The notes beneath the pieces are model-generated. The model saw nothing but the letters and a program-made list of their open reading frames with translations. It was not told where the DNA came from and did no database searches. Of a stretch of DNA of 64,000 nt, positions 42,132 to 49,606 are shown one piece after another; the stretch's first letter is position 1; the number at the start of each line of letters is the position of its first letter. The translations under genes were made by a program, and so were the position numbers. Source of the stretch: Litorivita sp050633545 (GTDB taxonomy: Bacteria; Pseudomonadota; Alphaproteobacteria; Rhodobacterales; Rhodobacteraceae); the NCBI GenBank assembly GCA_050633545.1, contig JBOEGS010000007.1, forward strand, positions 1 through 64,000, given 5' to 3'.

Positions 42132-42275
42132 CTAGCGCCAAAAGGCCATCCACTCGATCATATCGGCAAATTTTCGAAGCAAAAACAGGGTGTTGAACCC
42201 GTCCGCCATGAATTGATCCAGCGCGAGCAGGGCAAGGATCGACAGGCCGATGCCGATGGCAATTGAATTGGTCAT
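42132..42275 (-). CDS. 47-residue membrane protein downstream of gap
   Basis: ATG at 42275 to TAG at 42132. The protein starts MTNSIAIGIGLSILALLALD and ends RKFADMIEWMAFWR: one membrane helix (about 4-21), then a short amphipathic segment rich in aromatic residues. I recall very similar short proteins after gap in other Rhodobacterales, which supports it as a real gene. It is too short for standard ORF cut-offs. It lies just beyond the gap terminator on the same strand, so it depends on read-through or its own promoter. Function unknown. Confidence 0.72.
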   Translation of the reverse strand: MTNSIAIGIGLSILALLALDQFMADGFNTLFLLRKFADMIEWMAFWR

Positions 42276-42295
42276 GGTCCGCGCCACACTCGCAT

Positions 42296-42334
42296 AAAAA
42301 AGAAGGCCTCCAAGGGGTTACCCGAGGAGGCCTT
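42296..42334 (-). terminator. Intrinsic terminator of gap
   Basis: On the minus strand AAGGCCTCC (42334-42326) and GGAGGCCTT (42311-42303) form a 9-bp stem followed by CTTTTTT. It lies 28 bases after the gap stop codon and before the 47-residue gene. Confidence 0.9.
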
Positions 42335-42362
42335 GCAAATCAAGATGGCGCGGCAGGGCGGC

Positions 42363-43364
42363 TTAAACCAAACGGCCCATCGCGGCGGCCACATCGGCCA
42401 TCCGGCACGAGAAGCCCCATTCGTTGTCATACCACGCCAAGACCCGCACCAGACGCTTGCCGGTGACTTTGGTCTGGTCGGGGGCAAAGATCGAGCTTTG
42501 CTCGGTGTGGCAGAAATCGATCGAAACTTTGGGTTCGGGGTCATAGCCCAGAACCGCGCCCATATGGCCTGCGGCGGCTTCGCGCACCACTTCGTTCACA
42601 TCATTCACGGTGACGTCTTTGGAGGCGACAAAAGTCAGGTCCACGGCCGAGACATTCGGCGTCGGCACGCGGATCGCCGTGCCGTCCAATTTACCCGCCA
42701 GTTCGGGCAGAACCTCACCAAGCGCCTTGGCCGCGCCGGTGGAGGTGGGGATCATCGACATGGCCGCCGCGCGGGCGCGATACAGATCGCTGTGGCGGCG
42801 GTCGAGCGTCGGCTGATCGCCTGTGTAGCTGTGGATCGTGGTCATGATGCCGCTCTCGATGCCGATCGCATCATTGAGCACTTTGGCCAGAGGGGCGAGG
42901 CAATTGGTGGTGCACGACCCGTTCGACACCATATTGTCATTGGCCGCCAGATCGCGGTGGTTCACGCCGTAAACGATTGTCTTGTCTACGTTTTTACCAG
43001 GGGCGGAGAGCAGGACCTTTTTCGCGCCGCGCTCGAAATGTTTGTTGGCTTTGAGGCCGTCGTTGAAATTGCCCGTGCATTCCATGACCACGTCACAGCC
43101 CGACCAGTCCAATTCATCCATGTCATAGGTCGAGAACATCTGCATCGGGCCGCGCCCCAGATCCATCGTGCCTTCGCCGATCTTGATTTCGTTTCCGAAA
43201 CGGCCATGCACGCTGTCATAACGCATCAGATGGGCGGCGGTTTCCAGCGGGCCGGTGGCGTTGACCTTGACGACCTGCACATCGTTGCGACCGCTTTGGG
43301 CGATATGGGCGAGGGTGCAACGGCCAATGCGGCCAAATCCGTTGATGCCGACGGTGATGGTCAT
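42363..43364 (-). CDS. gap: Type I glyceraldehyde-3-phosphate dehydrogenase
   Basis: Interconverts glyceraldehyde 3-phosphate and 1,3-bisphosphoglycerate. The 333-residue protein has INGFGRIGRCTL at 7-18, the catalytic Cys151 in SNGSCTTNC and the C-terminal WYDNEWGFSCRM. At the cofactor-specificity site the sequence reads VVKVNATGPL: the usual Asp of NAD enzymes (INDLT) is Asn35 here, so NADP or dual use is possible. Upstream, a LacI-type palindrome and further half-sites suggest carbon-source control; an intrinsic terminator follows. A second, more canonical gap copy may exist elsewhere. Confidence 0.95.
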   Translation of the reverse strand: MTITVGINGFGRIGRCTLAHIAQSGRNDVQVVKVNATGPLETAAHLMRYDSVHGRFGNEIKIGEGTMDLGRGPMQMFSTYDMDELDWSGCDVVMECTGNFNDGLKANKHFERGAKKVLLSAPGKNVDKTIVYGVNHRDLAANDNMVSNGSCTTNCLAPLAKVLNDAIGIESGIMTTIHSYTGDQPTLDRRHSDLYRARAAAMSMIPTSTGAAKALGEVLPELAGKLDGTAIRVPTPNVSAVDLTFVASKDVTVNDVNEVVREAAAGHMGAVLGYDPEPKVSIDFCHTEQSSIFAPDQTKVTGKRLVRVLAWYDNEWGFSCRMADVAAAMGRLV

Positions 43365-43464
43365 GCTCAGGTCTCCTGATCGGGTTCGGGTTGCGCCGTG
43401 ATATAGGCAGCTTGCCCCGCATTCGAAAGCATAGTTTCATAAATTTTTATTATTTTCCATTGTG

Positions 43465-43564
43465 TTAGCGTTAACTGTGGCCTGTTAGCGACCAACATGT
43501 CGGGCGCGGTTTGACCGGTTAAGCATGATCGCGCACGGGGTTGCGCTAACAGCGGGCGCTAACG
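43465..43564 (-). promoter_or_regulatory. Cluster of LacI-type GTTAGCG sites upstream of gap
   Basis: GTTAGCGTTAAC (43465-43476) matches GTTAGCGCTAAC at 11 of 12 bases. Additional half-sites are GTTAGCG at 43485-43491 and CGCTAAC at 43545-43551 and 43558-43564. They lie 100-200 bases before the gap start, next to an AT-rich stretch (43438-43460) suited to a promoter. A GGTTAACC palindrome is at 43598-43605. The remainder of 43365-43701 shows no gene. Confidence 0.6.
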
Positions 43565-43701
43565 GGGATCGGGCGATGCAAAACGGCGCGGTTTAGAATC
43601 GGTTAACCGCTGCGCAGGCCGCGCAGATGCCCCGAGATTGACAATCGCACGGGGCAGGCCGACAAGCGTTGGGCCGACCCGCTGCAACAGGAGCCGTTTC
43701 C

Positions 43702-44046
43702 ATGACACTCGCCATTTCGGCCTATGCCGCCCTCAGCCTTGCAATCGTTCTGGAGGTGGTCGGCACGACCTTCTTGCAGCAAAGCCAGCAATTCACCCGC
43801 CCATTGCCGACGGTGATGATGGCGCTGTGTTACGGGGGGATGTTCTATTTCATGACGCTGGCCCTGCGCAGCATGCCCTTGGGCATTGTCTATGCGATCT
43901 GGAGCGGTATGGGCATTGTTCTTGTGTCGGTGATCGGATGGCTGGTGTTTCGCCAAACGCTTGATCTGGCGGCGCTTTTGGGGATGAGCATGATCCTTGG
44001 CGGGGTGGTGGTGATCCATCTGTTCTCCAACGCCGCGCCGCATTAA
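43702..44046 (+). CDS. SMR-family small multidrug/quaternary-ammonium exporter
   Basis: A 114-residue protein with four membrane helices and the SMR pattern: Glu18 in AIVLEVVGTTFLQQS is the essential proton/substrate site, SMPLGIVYAIWSGMGIV is the conserved helix 3 and LLGMSMILGGVVVIHL helix 4. The family exports cations such as quaternary ammonium compounds or guanidinium by proton antiport as dimers. The ATG at 43702 follows AGGAG; the longer frame has no site. A single gene; its stop overlaps that of the DUF2161 gene on the other strand by four bases. Confidence 0.92.
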   Translation: MTLAISAYAALSLAIVLEVVGTTFLQQSQQFTRPLPTVMMALCYGGMFYFMTLALRSMPLGIVYAIWSGMGIVLVSVIGWLVFRQTLDLAALLGMSMILGGVVVIHLFSNAAPH

Positions 44047-44741
44047 TCGGCTTTTTCGGGCTGCTGTAGCTCTGCGCGGCCCTTGGGCGACAGGGCATAG
44101 ATGCCGCGCGCGATGCGTTCGAACCATCCATAGTGATTGTCGGCCATAATGGCGCGGGCACGGGCCACGCCCGTGACTTTGGCCACCTCTGCCGCCTTGG
44201 CGGGGCCGTTTTGGTGCAGATGGCTTTGCACGCGCTGCGCATCTTGGCGGTATGCGGTCATCAACCCTTGGCGCACCTGTCCGCCGGTATTGGGGTCGCC
44301 CTCCAGCTTGGCAAATTCCCTGAGCAACCGCGCGCGTTTGGGTTTGGAGATGCGCGGCTGATAGGGGCCAGGATCGATGTGGATCTGCACATGCCCGTCG
44401 CGCAACCGCACCGTGATCAGCCCCAGCCCGAGGCGGCGGCAGAGTTTGAGATTGCTCTTCAGCGCGCCCTGAAACTGCTTGGTGCCCAGATGCGGCACGG
44501 CGATATAGACGTGATCGGTCAGAGTTTGGCGCGCGATGCCTTGGTGGAACAGGGTCAGCGAAAAGCCGGTCTTCAGCTCGACAATCACCGGCGGCTCGGC
44601 GCCGCGCAGGGCCATGACATCCACCGCGCCGATCTCGCCTTTGACCTCATATCCTTGCCCTTCGAGCAAGGATTTGACGGGGGCGTAAAGCTCTTCTTCG
44701 CGCGGTTTGGGCGCAGGGGTCTTTTGGGGTGTGCGGCTCAT
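44043..44741 (-). CDS. DUF2161 putative PD-(D/E)XK nuclease-fold protein
   Basis: A 232-residue cytoplasmic protein of the DUF2161 family. A PD-(D/E)XK core is visible in residues 18-75: Asp41 in IGAVDVMAL and Glu55-x-Lys57 in VIVELKTGF, preceded by a conserved Glu near position 16. The C-terminal third (about 160-232) looks like a winged helix, with AKAAEVAKVTGVARARAIM. The combination suggests a DNA-binding nuclease or phosphodiesterase of unknown target. It is a stand-alone chromosomal gene, with no methylase or toxin partner. Confidence 0.8.
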   Translation of the reverse strand: MSRTPQKTPAPKPREEELYAPVKSLLEGQGYEVKGEIGAVDVMALRGAEPPVIVELKTGFSLTLFHQGIARQTLTDHVYIAVPHLGTKQFQGALKSNLKLCRRLGLGLITVRLRDGHVQIHIDPGPYQPRISKPKRARLLREFAKLEGDPNTGGQVRQGLMTAYRQDAQRVQSHLHQNGPAKAAEVAKVTGVARARAIMADNHYGWFERIARGIYALSPKGRAELQQPEKAD

Positions 44742-44785
44742 GCCCCTATGCTAACGCCCGCCCGCGCGCGCGAAAAGCCGCAAAG

Positions 44786-44812
44786 AAAAAGGCCCCGCAA
44801 AAGCAGGGCCTT
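44786..44812 (-). terminator. Intrinsic terminator of tkt
   Basis: On the minus strand AAGGCCC (44812-44806), a ten-base loop and GGGCCTT (44795-44789) form a stem followed by a run of T residues. It lies about 45 bases after the tkt stop codon. Confidence 0.85.
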
Positions 44813-44854
44813 GATGTCACATGTTGTGGTGCCGCAGGGCAGGGCGGCGGGCGG

Positions 44855-46870
44855 TTACAGCAGGCCCTTGGCCGTGGCTGCGACATTCTCCGCCGTGATG
44901 CCGAACTTTTCATAAAGCTCTTCTGCAGGGGCGGAGGCGCCAAAGCTGTCCATGCCGACAAAGCCCGCTTTGGCATATTTGCCGCGCTCGCCGCACAGCC
45001 ATTGATCCCAACCAAAGCGCGTGGCGGCTTCGACCGCGACGCGCACCGGTCCGCCGGGCAAGACGCGCTTGCGATAGCTTTCCTCTTGCTGCGCAAACAG
45101 CTCCCAGCAGGGCATCGAAACAACCCGCGTGCCGATGCCTTCGGCTTGGAGTTTTTCGCGCGCGGCCATGGCGATCTCGACCTCCGACCCGGTGGCCATC
45201 AAGATCACCTGACGCTTGCCCTCGGCGTCGGCCAAGACATAGGCACCCTGCGCGGTCATGTTCTTGACCTTATGCTCGGTGCGCAATGTCGGCAGGTTCT
45301 GACGGGTCAGCGACAGGACCGAAGGCGTCTCTTTCGCCGTCAGCGCAATTTCCCAGCTTTCGGCCGTTTCCACCGTATCGCAGGGGCGGAACACATAGGT
45401 GTTCGGCGTGGCGCGGCTGATCGCCAGATGCTCGACCGGCTGGTGGGTCGGGCCATCTTCGCCAAGGCCGATGCTGTCGTGGGTCATCACGAAAACCGTT
45501 GGAATTTTGCTCAGCGCGGCAAGGCGCATCGCGGGGCGGGCATAGTCGGTAAAGCACATGAACGTGCCGCCATAGGGGCGGATGCCGCCATGCAGCGCCA
45601 TACCGTTCATCGCCGCCGCCATACCGTGCTCACGAATGCCCCAATAGACATAGCGCCCGCCGCGGTTATCGACGTCGAAAATGCCCAGATCGCCCGTCTT
45701 GGTGTTGTTCGATCCGGTCAAATCCGCCGACCCGCCAACGGTTTCGCCGAGCACGGGGTTGATGACCTCAAGCACCATTTCCGACGATTTGCGGGTCGCC
45801 ACTTTGGGCGCCTCTTCGGAAATCTGCTTTTTCAGGGCTTTGACAACCGCCGACAGTTTTTTCGGCGCGTCGCCTGCATAGGCGCGGTTGAACTCGGCCT
45901 GTTTGCGCTCGGAGATCGAGGCGAAACGCCCCTCCCATTCTTTGCGATCCGCCGCGCCGCGCGCGCCGATTGCTTCCCATTGCGATTTGATCTCGGCGGG
46001 CACTTCGAACGGGCCAGCGGTCCAACCATAGGCGGCTTTGGCATCGGTGATCAGCTTGGGGTCGGTCAAGGCGCCGTGGCCTTTGGAGGTGTCCTGCGCC
46101 GAGGAGCCCAAGGCGATATGGGTCTTGCAAGCGATCATCGACGGTTTGCCGGCCTTTTTCGCGGCGGTGATGGCGGCGTCGATCTCGGCGGGGTTATGCC
46201 CGTCGATCTCTTGCACATGCCACCCCGAGGCCTTGAACCGCTGCACCTGATTGGTGCGGTCCGACAATTCGACCGTGCCGTCGATGGTGATGTTGTTGTT
46301 GTCCCAAAACACGATCAGCTTGGACAACTCGTGACGCCCCGCAAGGCCCAAGGCCTCTTGGCTGACGCCCTCCATCAGGCACCCGTCGCCCGCGATCACA
46401 TATGTATGGTGATCGACGATCTTCTTGCCGTATTGGGCGCGCTGGATTTCTTCGGCCATGGCAAAGCCCACAGCGGTGGAAATCCCTTGGCCCAGCGGGC
46501 CGGTGGTGACTTCGACACCGTCGAGCAGGAAGTTTTCGGGATGGCCCGCGGTTTTCGCGCCCATTTGGCGGAAGTTCTTGATCTCGTCCAATGTGACCTG
46601 CTCGTAGCCCGTCAGATAGAGCAGCGAATAGATCAACATCGAGCCGTGACCTGCCGAGAGGATAAACCGGTCACGATCCGGCCAGAGCGGATTTTTCGCG
46701 TCGAACTTGAGGTGGTTTTCAAACAGAACCGTGGCCACATCGGCCATGCCCATCGGCATGCCGGAGTGGCCGGAGTTGGCGGCGGCAATCGCATCGAGGG
46801 TCAGCGCGCGGATCGCGGCGGCTTTCATCCAGTGGTCGGGGTTCGCAGAGCGCAGGGCAGCAATGTCCAA
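44855..46870 (-). CDS. tkt: Transketolase
   Basis: Thiamine-diphosphate enzyme of the pentose phosphate and Calvin cycles that moves two-carbon ketol units. The 671-residue protein has AANSGHSGMPMGMADVA near the start, the TPP motif GDGCLMEGVSQEA with the downstream VFWDNNNITIDG, and the pyrimidine domain GIREHGMAAAMNG. The likely start is a TTG at 46870: it gives the usual family N terminus (DIAALRSANPDHW) and has AAAGGA at the right distance, whereas the upstream in-frame ATG codons would add an unrelated 22-residue stretch across the operator site. A terminator follows. Confidence 0.94.
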   Translation of the reverse strand: MDIAALRSANPDHWMKAAAIRALTLDAIAAANSGHSGMPMGMADVATVLFENHLKFDAKNPLWPDRDRFILSAGHGSMLIYSLLYLTGYEQVTLDEIKNFRQMGAKTAGHPENFLLDGVEVTTGPLGQGISTAVGFAMAEEIQRAQYGKKIVDHHTYVIAGDGCLMEGVSQEALGLAGRHELSKLIVFWDNNNITIDGTVELSDRTNQVQRFKASGWHVQEIDGHNPAEIDAAITAAKKAGKPSMIACKTHIALGSSAQDTSKGHGALTDPKLITDAKAAYGWTAGPFEVPAEIKSQWEAIGARGAADRKEWEGRFASISERKQAEFNRAYAGDAPKKLSAVVKALKKQISEEAPKVATRKSSEMVLEVINPVLGETVGGSADLTGSNNTKTGDLGIFDVDNRGGRYVYWGIREHGMAAAMNGMALHGGIRPYGGTFMCFTDYARPAMRLAALSKIPTVFVMTHDSIGLGEDGPTHQPVEHLAISRATPNTYVFRPCDTVETAESWEIALTAKETPSVLSLTRQNLPTLRTEHKVKNMTAQGAYVLADAEGKRQVILMATGSEVEIAMAAREKLQAEGIGTRVVSMPCWELFAQQEESYRKRVLPGGPVRVAVEAATRFGWDQWLCGERGKYAKAGFVGMDSFGASAPAEELYEKFGITAENVAATAKGLL

Positions 46871-46891
46871 GAGGCAGGTCCTTTGATTGGC

Positions 46892-46903
46892 GTGAGCGTT
46901 AAC
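46892..46903 (-). promoter_or_regulatory. LacI-type palindrome upstream of tkt
   Basis: GTGAGCGTTAAC matches GTTAGCGCTAAC at 10 of 12 bases and lies 22 bases before the tkt start. Sites before gap and DUF924 are of the same kind. The remaining 46904-47134 shows no gene or clear signal. Confidence 0.45.
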
Positions 46904-47134
46904 AACGGCTCTTAGCATCCCCCCCGCGAAGATCAAGCGCGCCGTCTAACCCCTTGGCGCGAAAGGGGCGCGCAAAGCTAGACCCGAGCGCAAACCTGCC
47001 GCAAAATAGGATCATCAGGGCGATTCGCACGAAAACCGCGCAAATCACCCGCAAATCGGTCGTCCGAGGGGATGCGGGCACATAAGGTCAGGTGAGGCCG
47101 AAAATACCCGAAAAGGGCAACACAGGTAGATGTC

Positions 47135-47677
47135 ATGAGTCAAATCGAAGAGCTACAAAGCCGGATCACCGCCGCATTGGATCGCATCGGTGCGGGGGTC
47201 GAAGGGCTGGGCTGGCTGCCCGCACCTGCGGCCGAACCCGACACGGGCGAATTGGACACGCTGCGCCAGCAGTTGGAAGACGAAAAACTGGTCAATGCGC
47301 AACTCGAAGAGCGGCTCAAATCTCTGCGCGACAAGCAAGAGCGCGCGGGCGAGGCGGCCAATGCCGCCCTTGGCCAGCAGCGCGCGCAGATGGAGCAGCT
47401 CGACGCCGATTTGCAGCGCCTGCGCAAGGCCAACGCCCAGCTGCGCGAGAACAACCAAGCGCTGCGCGAGGCCAATCAGGCCGGCGTCGCCGAGCCGCAT
47501 TTGATCAACAAATCCATGCTTGGCGAATTGGAGGCCCTGCGCGCCGCGCGCGCCGCCGACAGCGCCGAAGTGGCCGCCGTTCTGGGGCAGCTTGGCCCTC
47601 TCATTGCGGGGGCGAGTGTGGTGCCTGATGTGGGTGATGCCATTGAACGCGCAGAAGAATTTGGGGAGGACGCCTGA
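47135..47677 (+). CDS. Coiled-coil division protein, ZauP-like
   Basis: A 180-residue protein, mostly one long coiled coil (about 35-115), with repeating LEDEKLVNAQLEERLKSLR and LRKANAQLRENNQALREAN heptads, and a conserved-looking end, LEALRAARAADSAEVAAVLGQL. It overlaps the start of zapA by one base (TGATG). In Caulobacter the coiled-coil protein ZauP is encoded immediately upstream of zapA and with it bundles and focuses the FtsZ ring. The position and architecture match; primary sequence in coiled coils is weak evidence, so the name is given as likely. Confidence 0.75.
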   Translation: MSQIEELQSRITAALDRIGAGVEGLGWLPAPAAEPDTGELDTLRQQLEDEKLVNAQLEERLKSLRDKQERAGEAANAALGQQRAQMEQLDADLQRLRKANAQLRENNQALREANQAGVAEPHLINKSMLGELEALRAARAADSAEVAAVLGQLGPLIAGASVVPDVGDAIERAEEFGEDA

Positions 47678-48072
47678 TGCCCGAGATCGAAATCCAAATC
47701 GGCGGACGTGTGTTTGAAGTGGCCTGCCAAGAGGGCGAAGAGCATTACCTGCTCTCGGCGGCGCGTATTTTGGACGCCGAGGCGACCACTTTGGGCCAAC
47801 AAATCGGCCGCCTGCCCGAACCGCGCATGTTGCTCATGTCGGGGCTGATGCTGGCGGATAAAACCGCAGGCCTCGAAGACCAGCTGCGCGCCGCGCAAGA
47901 CATGCTGGCCGAGCGCGATGCGGAACTGGCGCAATTGCGCGCCGCCCCCGCGCCAGAGCCCGAACGCATCGAAGTGCCCGTGGTCCCGCAAGGGGTCAGC
48001 GACACTTTGGCCGAGATCGCCGCACGCGCCGAAGCGCTTGCCGCTGCGGTCGAGGAGCGTGCGGCCTCCTGA
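47677..48072 (+). CDS. zapA: Cell division protein ZapA
   Basis: FtsZ-ring-associated protein that crosslinks FtsZ protofilaments. The 131-residue protein has the ZapA globular start, EIEIQIGGRVFEVACQEGEEHYLLSAARILD, followed by a coiled coil with LEDQLRAAQDMLAERDAELAQL. The Pro-rich segment and a second short helix at the C terminus extend beyond E. coli ZapA. Its ATG shares a base with the stop of the ZauP-like gene. A bidirectional terminator follows. Confidence 0.9.
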   Translation: MPEIEIQIGGRVFEVACQEGEEHYLLSAARILDAEATTLGQQIGRLPEPRMLLMSGLMLADKTAGLEDQLRAAQDMLAERDAELAQLRAAPAPEPERIEVPVVPQGVSDTLAEIAARAEALAAAVEERAAS

Positions 48073-48174
48073 GCACCCATCGGGCCGCGCAAGATCACCC
48101 CTCGCGCCGCCGCAAAACGCGGCATCGCCGCCGGAACGTTCCATTGAACGGCCCAAAACAGAGGCGAGAACGCA

Positions 48175-48209
48175 AAAGGGCTGGCATAGCGCCAGCCCTT
48201 TGTCTTTTT
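48175..48209. terminator. Bidirectional intrinsic terminator
   Basis: AAAGGGCTGGC (48175-48185), loop ATAGC and GCCAGCCCTTT (48191-48201) form a perfect 11-bp stem with TTTTT at 48205-48209. It separates the converging zapA and grxD genes. Confidence 0.94.
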
Positions 48210-48228
48210 ATCGGTGTAATCGCGCGGT

Positions 48229-48591
48229 TTAACCGTTGGCTTCGCGGATCTTATCCGCCGCTTCCTTGTCAAAGCCGACGCCTTGGCCCTCGAGCAACGT
48301 GTCCAATTCGCCCGACAATGTCATCTCGGTGATGATATCGCAGCCGCCGACAAATTCACCTTTGACGTAAAGCTGCGGGATGGTTGGCCAGTCGGAATAA
48401 TCCTTGATCCCTTGGCGGATCGCATCATCGGCCAGCACGTTCACATCGGCAAACTGCACGCCCATGAAATTGAGCACGCCCGCCACGCGGCTGGAAAACC
48501 CGCATTGCGGCATTTCCTTGGTGCCCTTCATGAACAGCACCACGTCGTTGTTTTTGACGGTTTCGTCGATCTGGGTCTTTGCGTCAGTCAT
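48229..48591 (-). CDS. grxD: Monothiol glutaredoxin, Grx4 family
   Basis: Binds a glutathione-ligated [2Fe-2S] cluster and takes part in iron-sulfur trafficking, usually with BolA. The 120-residue protein has the monothiol site CGFS with Cys30, preceded by FMKGTKEMPQ, then the glutathione-binding WPTIPQLYVKGEFVGGCDI. It is third in a tight unit bolA-(48-residue membrane protein)-grxD, overlapping the middle gene by eight bases, so BolA and Grx4 are made together. Confidence 0.96.
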   Translation of the reverse strand: MTDAKTQIDETVKNNDVVLFMKGTKEMPQCGFSSRVAGVLNFMGVQFADVNVLADDAIRQGIKDYSDWPTIPQLYVKGEFVGGCDIITEMTLSGELDTLLEGQGVGFDKEAADKIREANG

Positions 48592-48730
48592 TGTCTTGCT
48601 CCATGCGTTCTTGGCGCCGCTTCTCGGCTCTGATGTAGGGCATCAAGGCACCATATGTGATAATCCCGACCAGCGCCAAAGCAAACAGCACCGGCCAGAC
48701 GTCGTTGAGAAAGGACCAAAGGCCCTGCAT
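48584..48730 (-). CDS. 48-residue membrane protein between bolA and grxD
   Basis: ATG at 48730 to TGA at 48584. The product starts MQGLWSFLNDVWPVLFALAL, has one membrane helix (about 9-30), and ends in a strongly charged tail, EKRRQERMEQDND, so an N-out, C-in single-pass topology is likely. Its start shares a base with the bolA stop (TGATG) and its end overlaps the grxD start by eight bases. The double overlap is strong evidence that it is translated. Too short for usual gene callers' cut-offs. Function unknown; it could tether the BolA-Grx4 complex to the membrane. Confidence 0.78.
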   Translation of the reverse strand: MQGLWSFLNDVWPVLFALALVGIITYGALMPYIRAEKRRQERMEQDND

Positions 48731-48966
48731 CAGGCGGGGGCTTTGGTGGTCAAAGCCAGAGCATGCAGCGCGCCGTTCGGCCCGTCCATCTTGCCTTTGA
48801 GCGCGGCATAGACCGCGCGTTGTTGTTGCACACGGTTCATGCCGCGAAAGCTTTCGTCAATGACCTCGGCGGCGAAATGTTGCCCGTCGTCACCTTGCAC
48901 GTTGATGCGGGCATCGGGGAAGCTCTCGCGGATGAGGCTTTCGATTTCTGTCGCGGTGATGGCCAT
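48730..48966 (-). CDS. BolA family protein
   Basis: A 78-residue protein with the class II KH-like fold of BolA: IESLIRESFPDARINVQGDDGQHFAAEVIDESF, where the His in GQHF is the conserved cluster ligand, then NRVQQQRAVYAALKG. BolA proteins form a heterodimer with monothiol glutaredoxin that holds a [2Fe-2S] cluster, used in iron sensing or cluster transfer. It opens the operon that contains grxD. GAGAG precedes the ATG. Confidence 0.94.
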   Translation of the reverse strand: MAITATEIESLIRESFPDARINVQGDDGQHFAAEVIDESFRGMNRVQQQRAVYAALKGKMDGPNGALHALALTTKAPA

Positions 48967-49043
48967 CGGCGCTCTCCTTTTTCAGTTGTCCAAGATGTAG
49001 GCGGCGGCGCGCTGGGGTGCAAGGGGCTGCTACATCGGCACCG

Positions 49044-49586
49044 CTATTTGCGCAGCCCCGCCGCCACGGGGGCGAGCGCGTGCAAAAACGCATCGATCTC
49101 GCGCGGCAAGGGGCCGCACTCCAGCGCGCCAAGCGCCGCCGCATCGCCAAGCGCGGGGGTCAGGCGGGCGAGAAGCGCGCAGCGCTGCGCCTCTTGCGCC
49201 GCCGTCAGCGGCAAAACGCGAGCCGTAACCAGCAATTGGCGCAGGCTTTGCACCTGCCGCATCTGGCGCAGCGCCTCGATCATCGGGCCCATCAAGGCAG
49301 GGGCCTCTTGCCAGCTTTGCCCGTCAAAGATGTCTTGGCTCACCCGTTGCCCCGCGCCAAGACAATCAAAGGCGACGCAGCCCGCAAATCCCTTGTCGGT
49401 CAAATCGCGGTGGATGGTGCAGCGGTGATCGGCGCCAAGGTTGGGGCAGGGCGTGCCGGCGGGCTTGTCTATGGCAAACATATCGCCCGCGTCAAAGGCC
49501 AGCGCCATACAGCACAGCGCCGCGCAGCGGGTGCAATCGGGGCGAAAATCCTCCGCCCCTGCTGCTGTGTCGATCGGGCTTTGCAT
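49044..49586 (-). CDS. Cys-rich YkgJ-like protein of unknown function
   Basis: A 180-residue protein. The N-terminal half is Cys-rich: DCTRCAALCCMAL, TPCPNLGADHRCTIHRDL and FAGCVAFDCLGAG, together about eight Cys plus His, an arrangement like the metal-chelating YkgJ/UPF0153 domain. The same module is found in front of pentapeptide-repeat proteins in other bacteria. The C-terminal half is a helical, Leu/Ala-rich segment. It lies 20 bases after the purL stop on the same strand and may be cotranscribed with it. Metal binding is inferred. Confidence 0.72.
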   Translation of the reverse strand: MQSPIDTAAGAEDFRPDCTRCAALCCMALAFDAGDMFAIDKPAGTPCPNLGADHRCTIHRDLTDKGFAGCVAFDCLGAGQRVSQDIFDGQSWQEAPALMGPMIEALRQMRQVQSLRQLLVTARVLPLTAAQEAQRCALLARLTPALGDAAALGALECGPLPREIDAFLHALAPVAAGLRK

Positions 49587-49606
49587 TTGGCGCGGCCCCG
49601 CGCGGC

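Noticed and set aside
43702..44741. SMR pump and DUF2161 nuclease as a defence or resistance island
   Set aside because: They converge tail to tail, share codon use with their neighbours, and there are no mobile-element ends.
48134..48150. Second LexA-like site GAAC-GAAC before the zapA-grxD terminator
   Set aside because: The spacing is eight bases rather than seven, and it lies at the 3' ends of converging genes.
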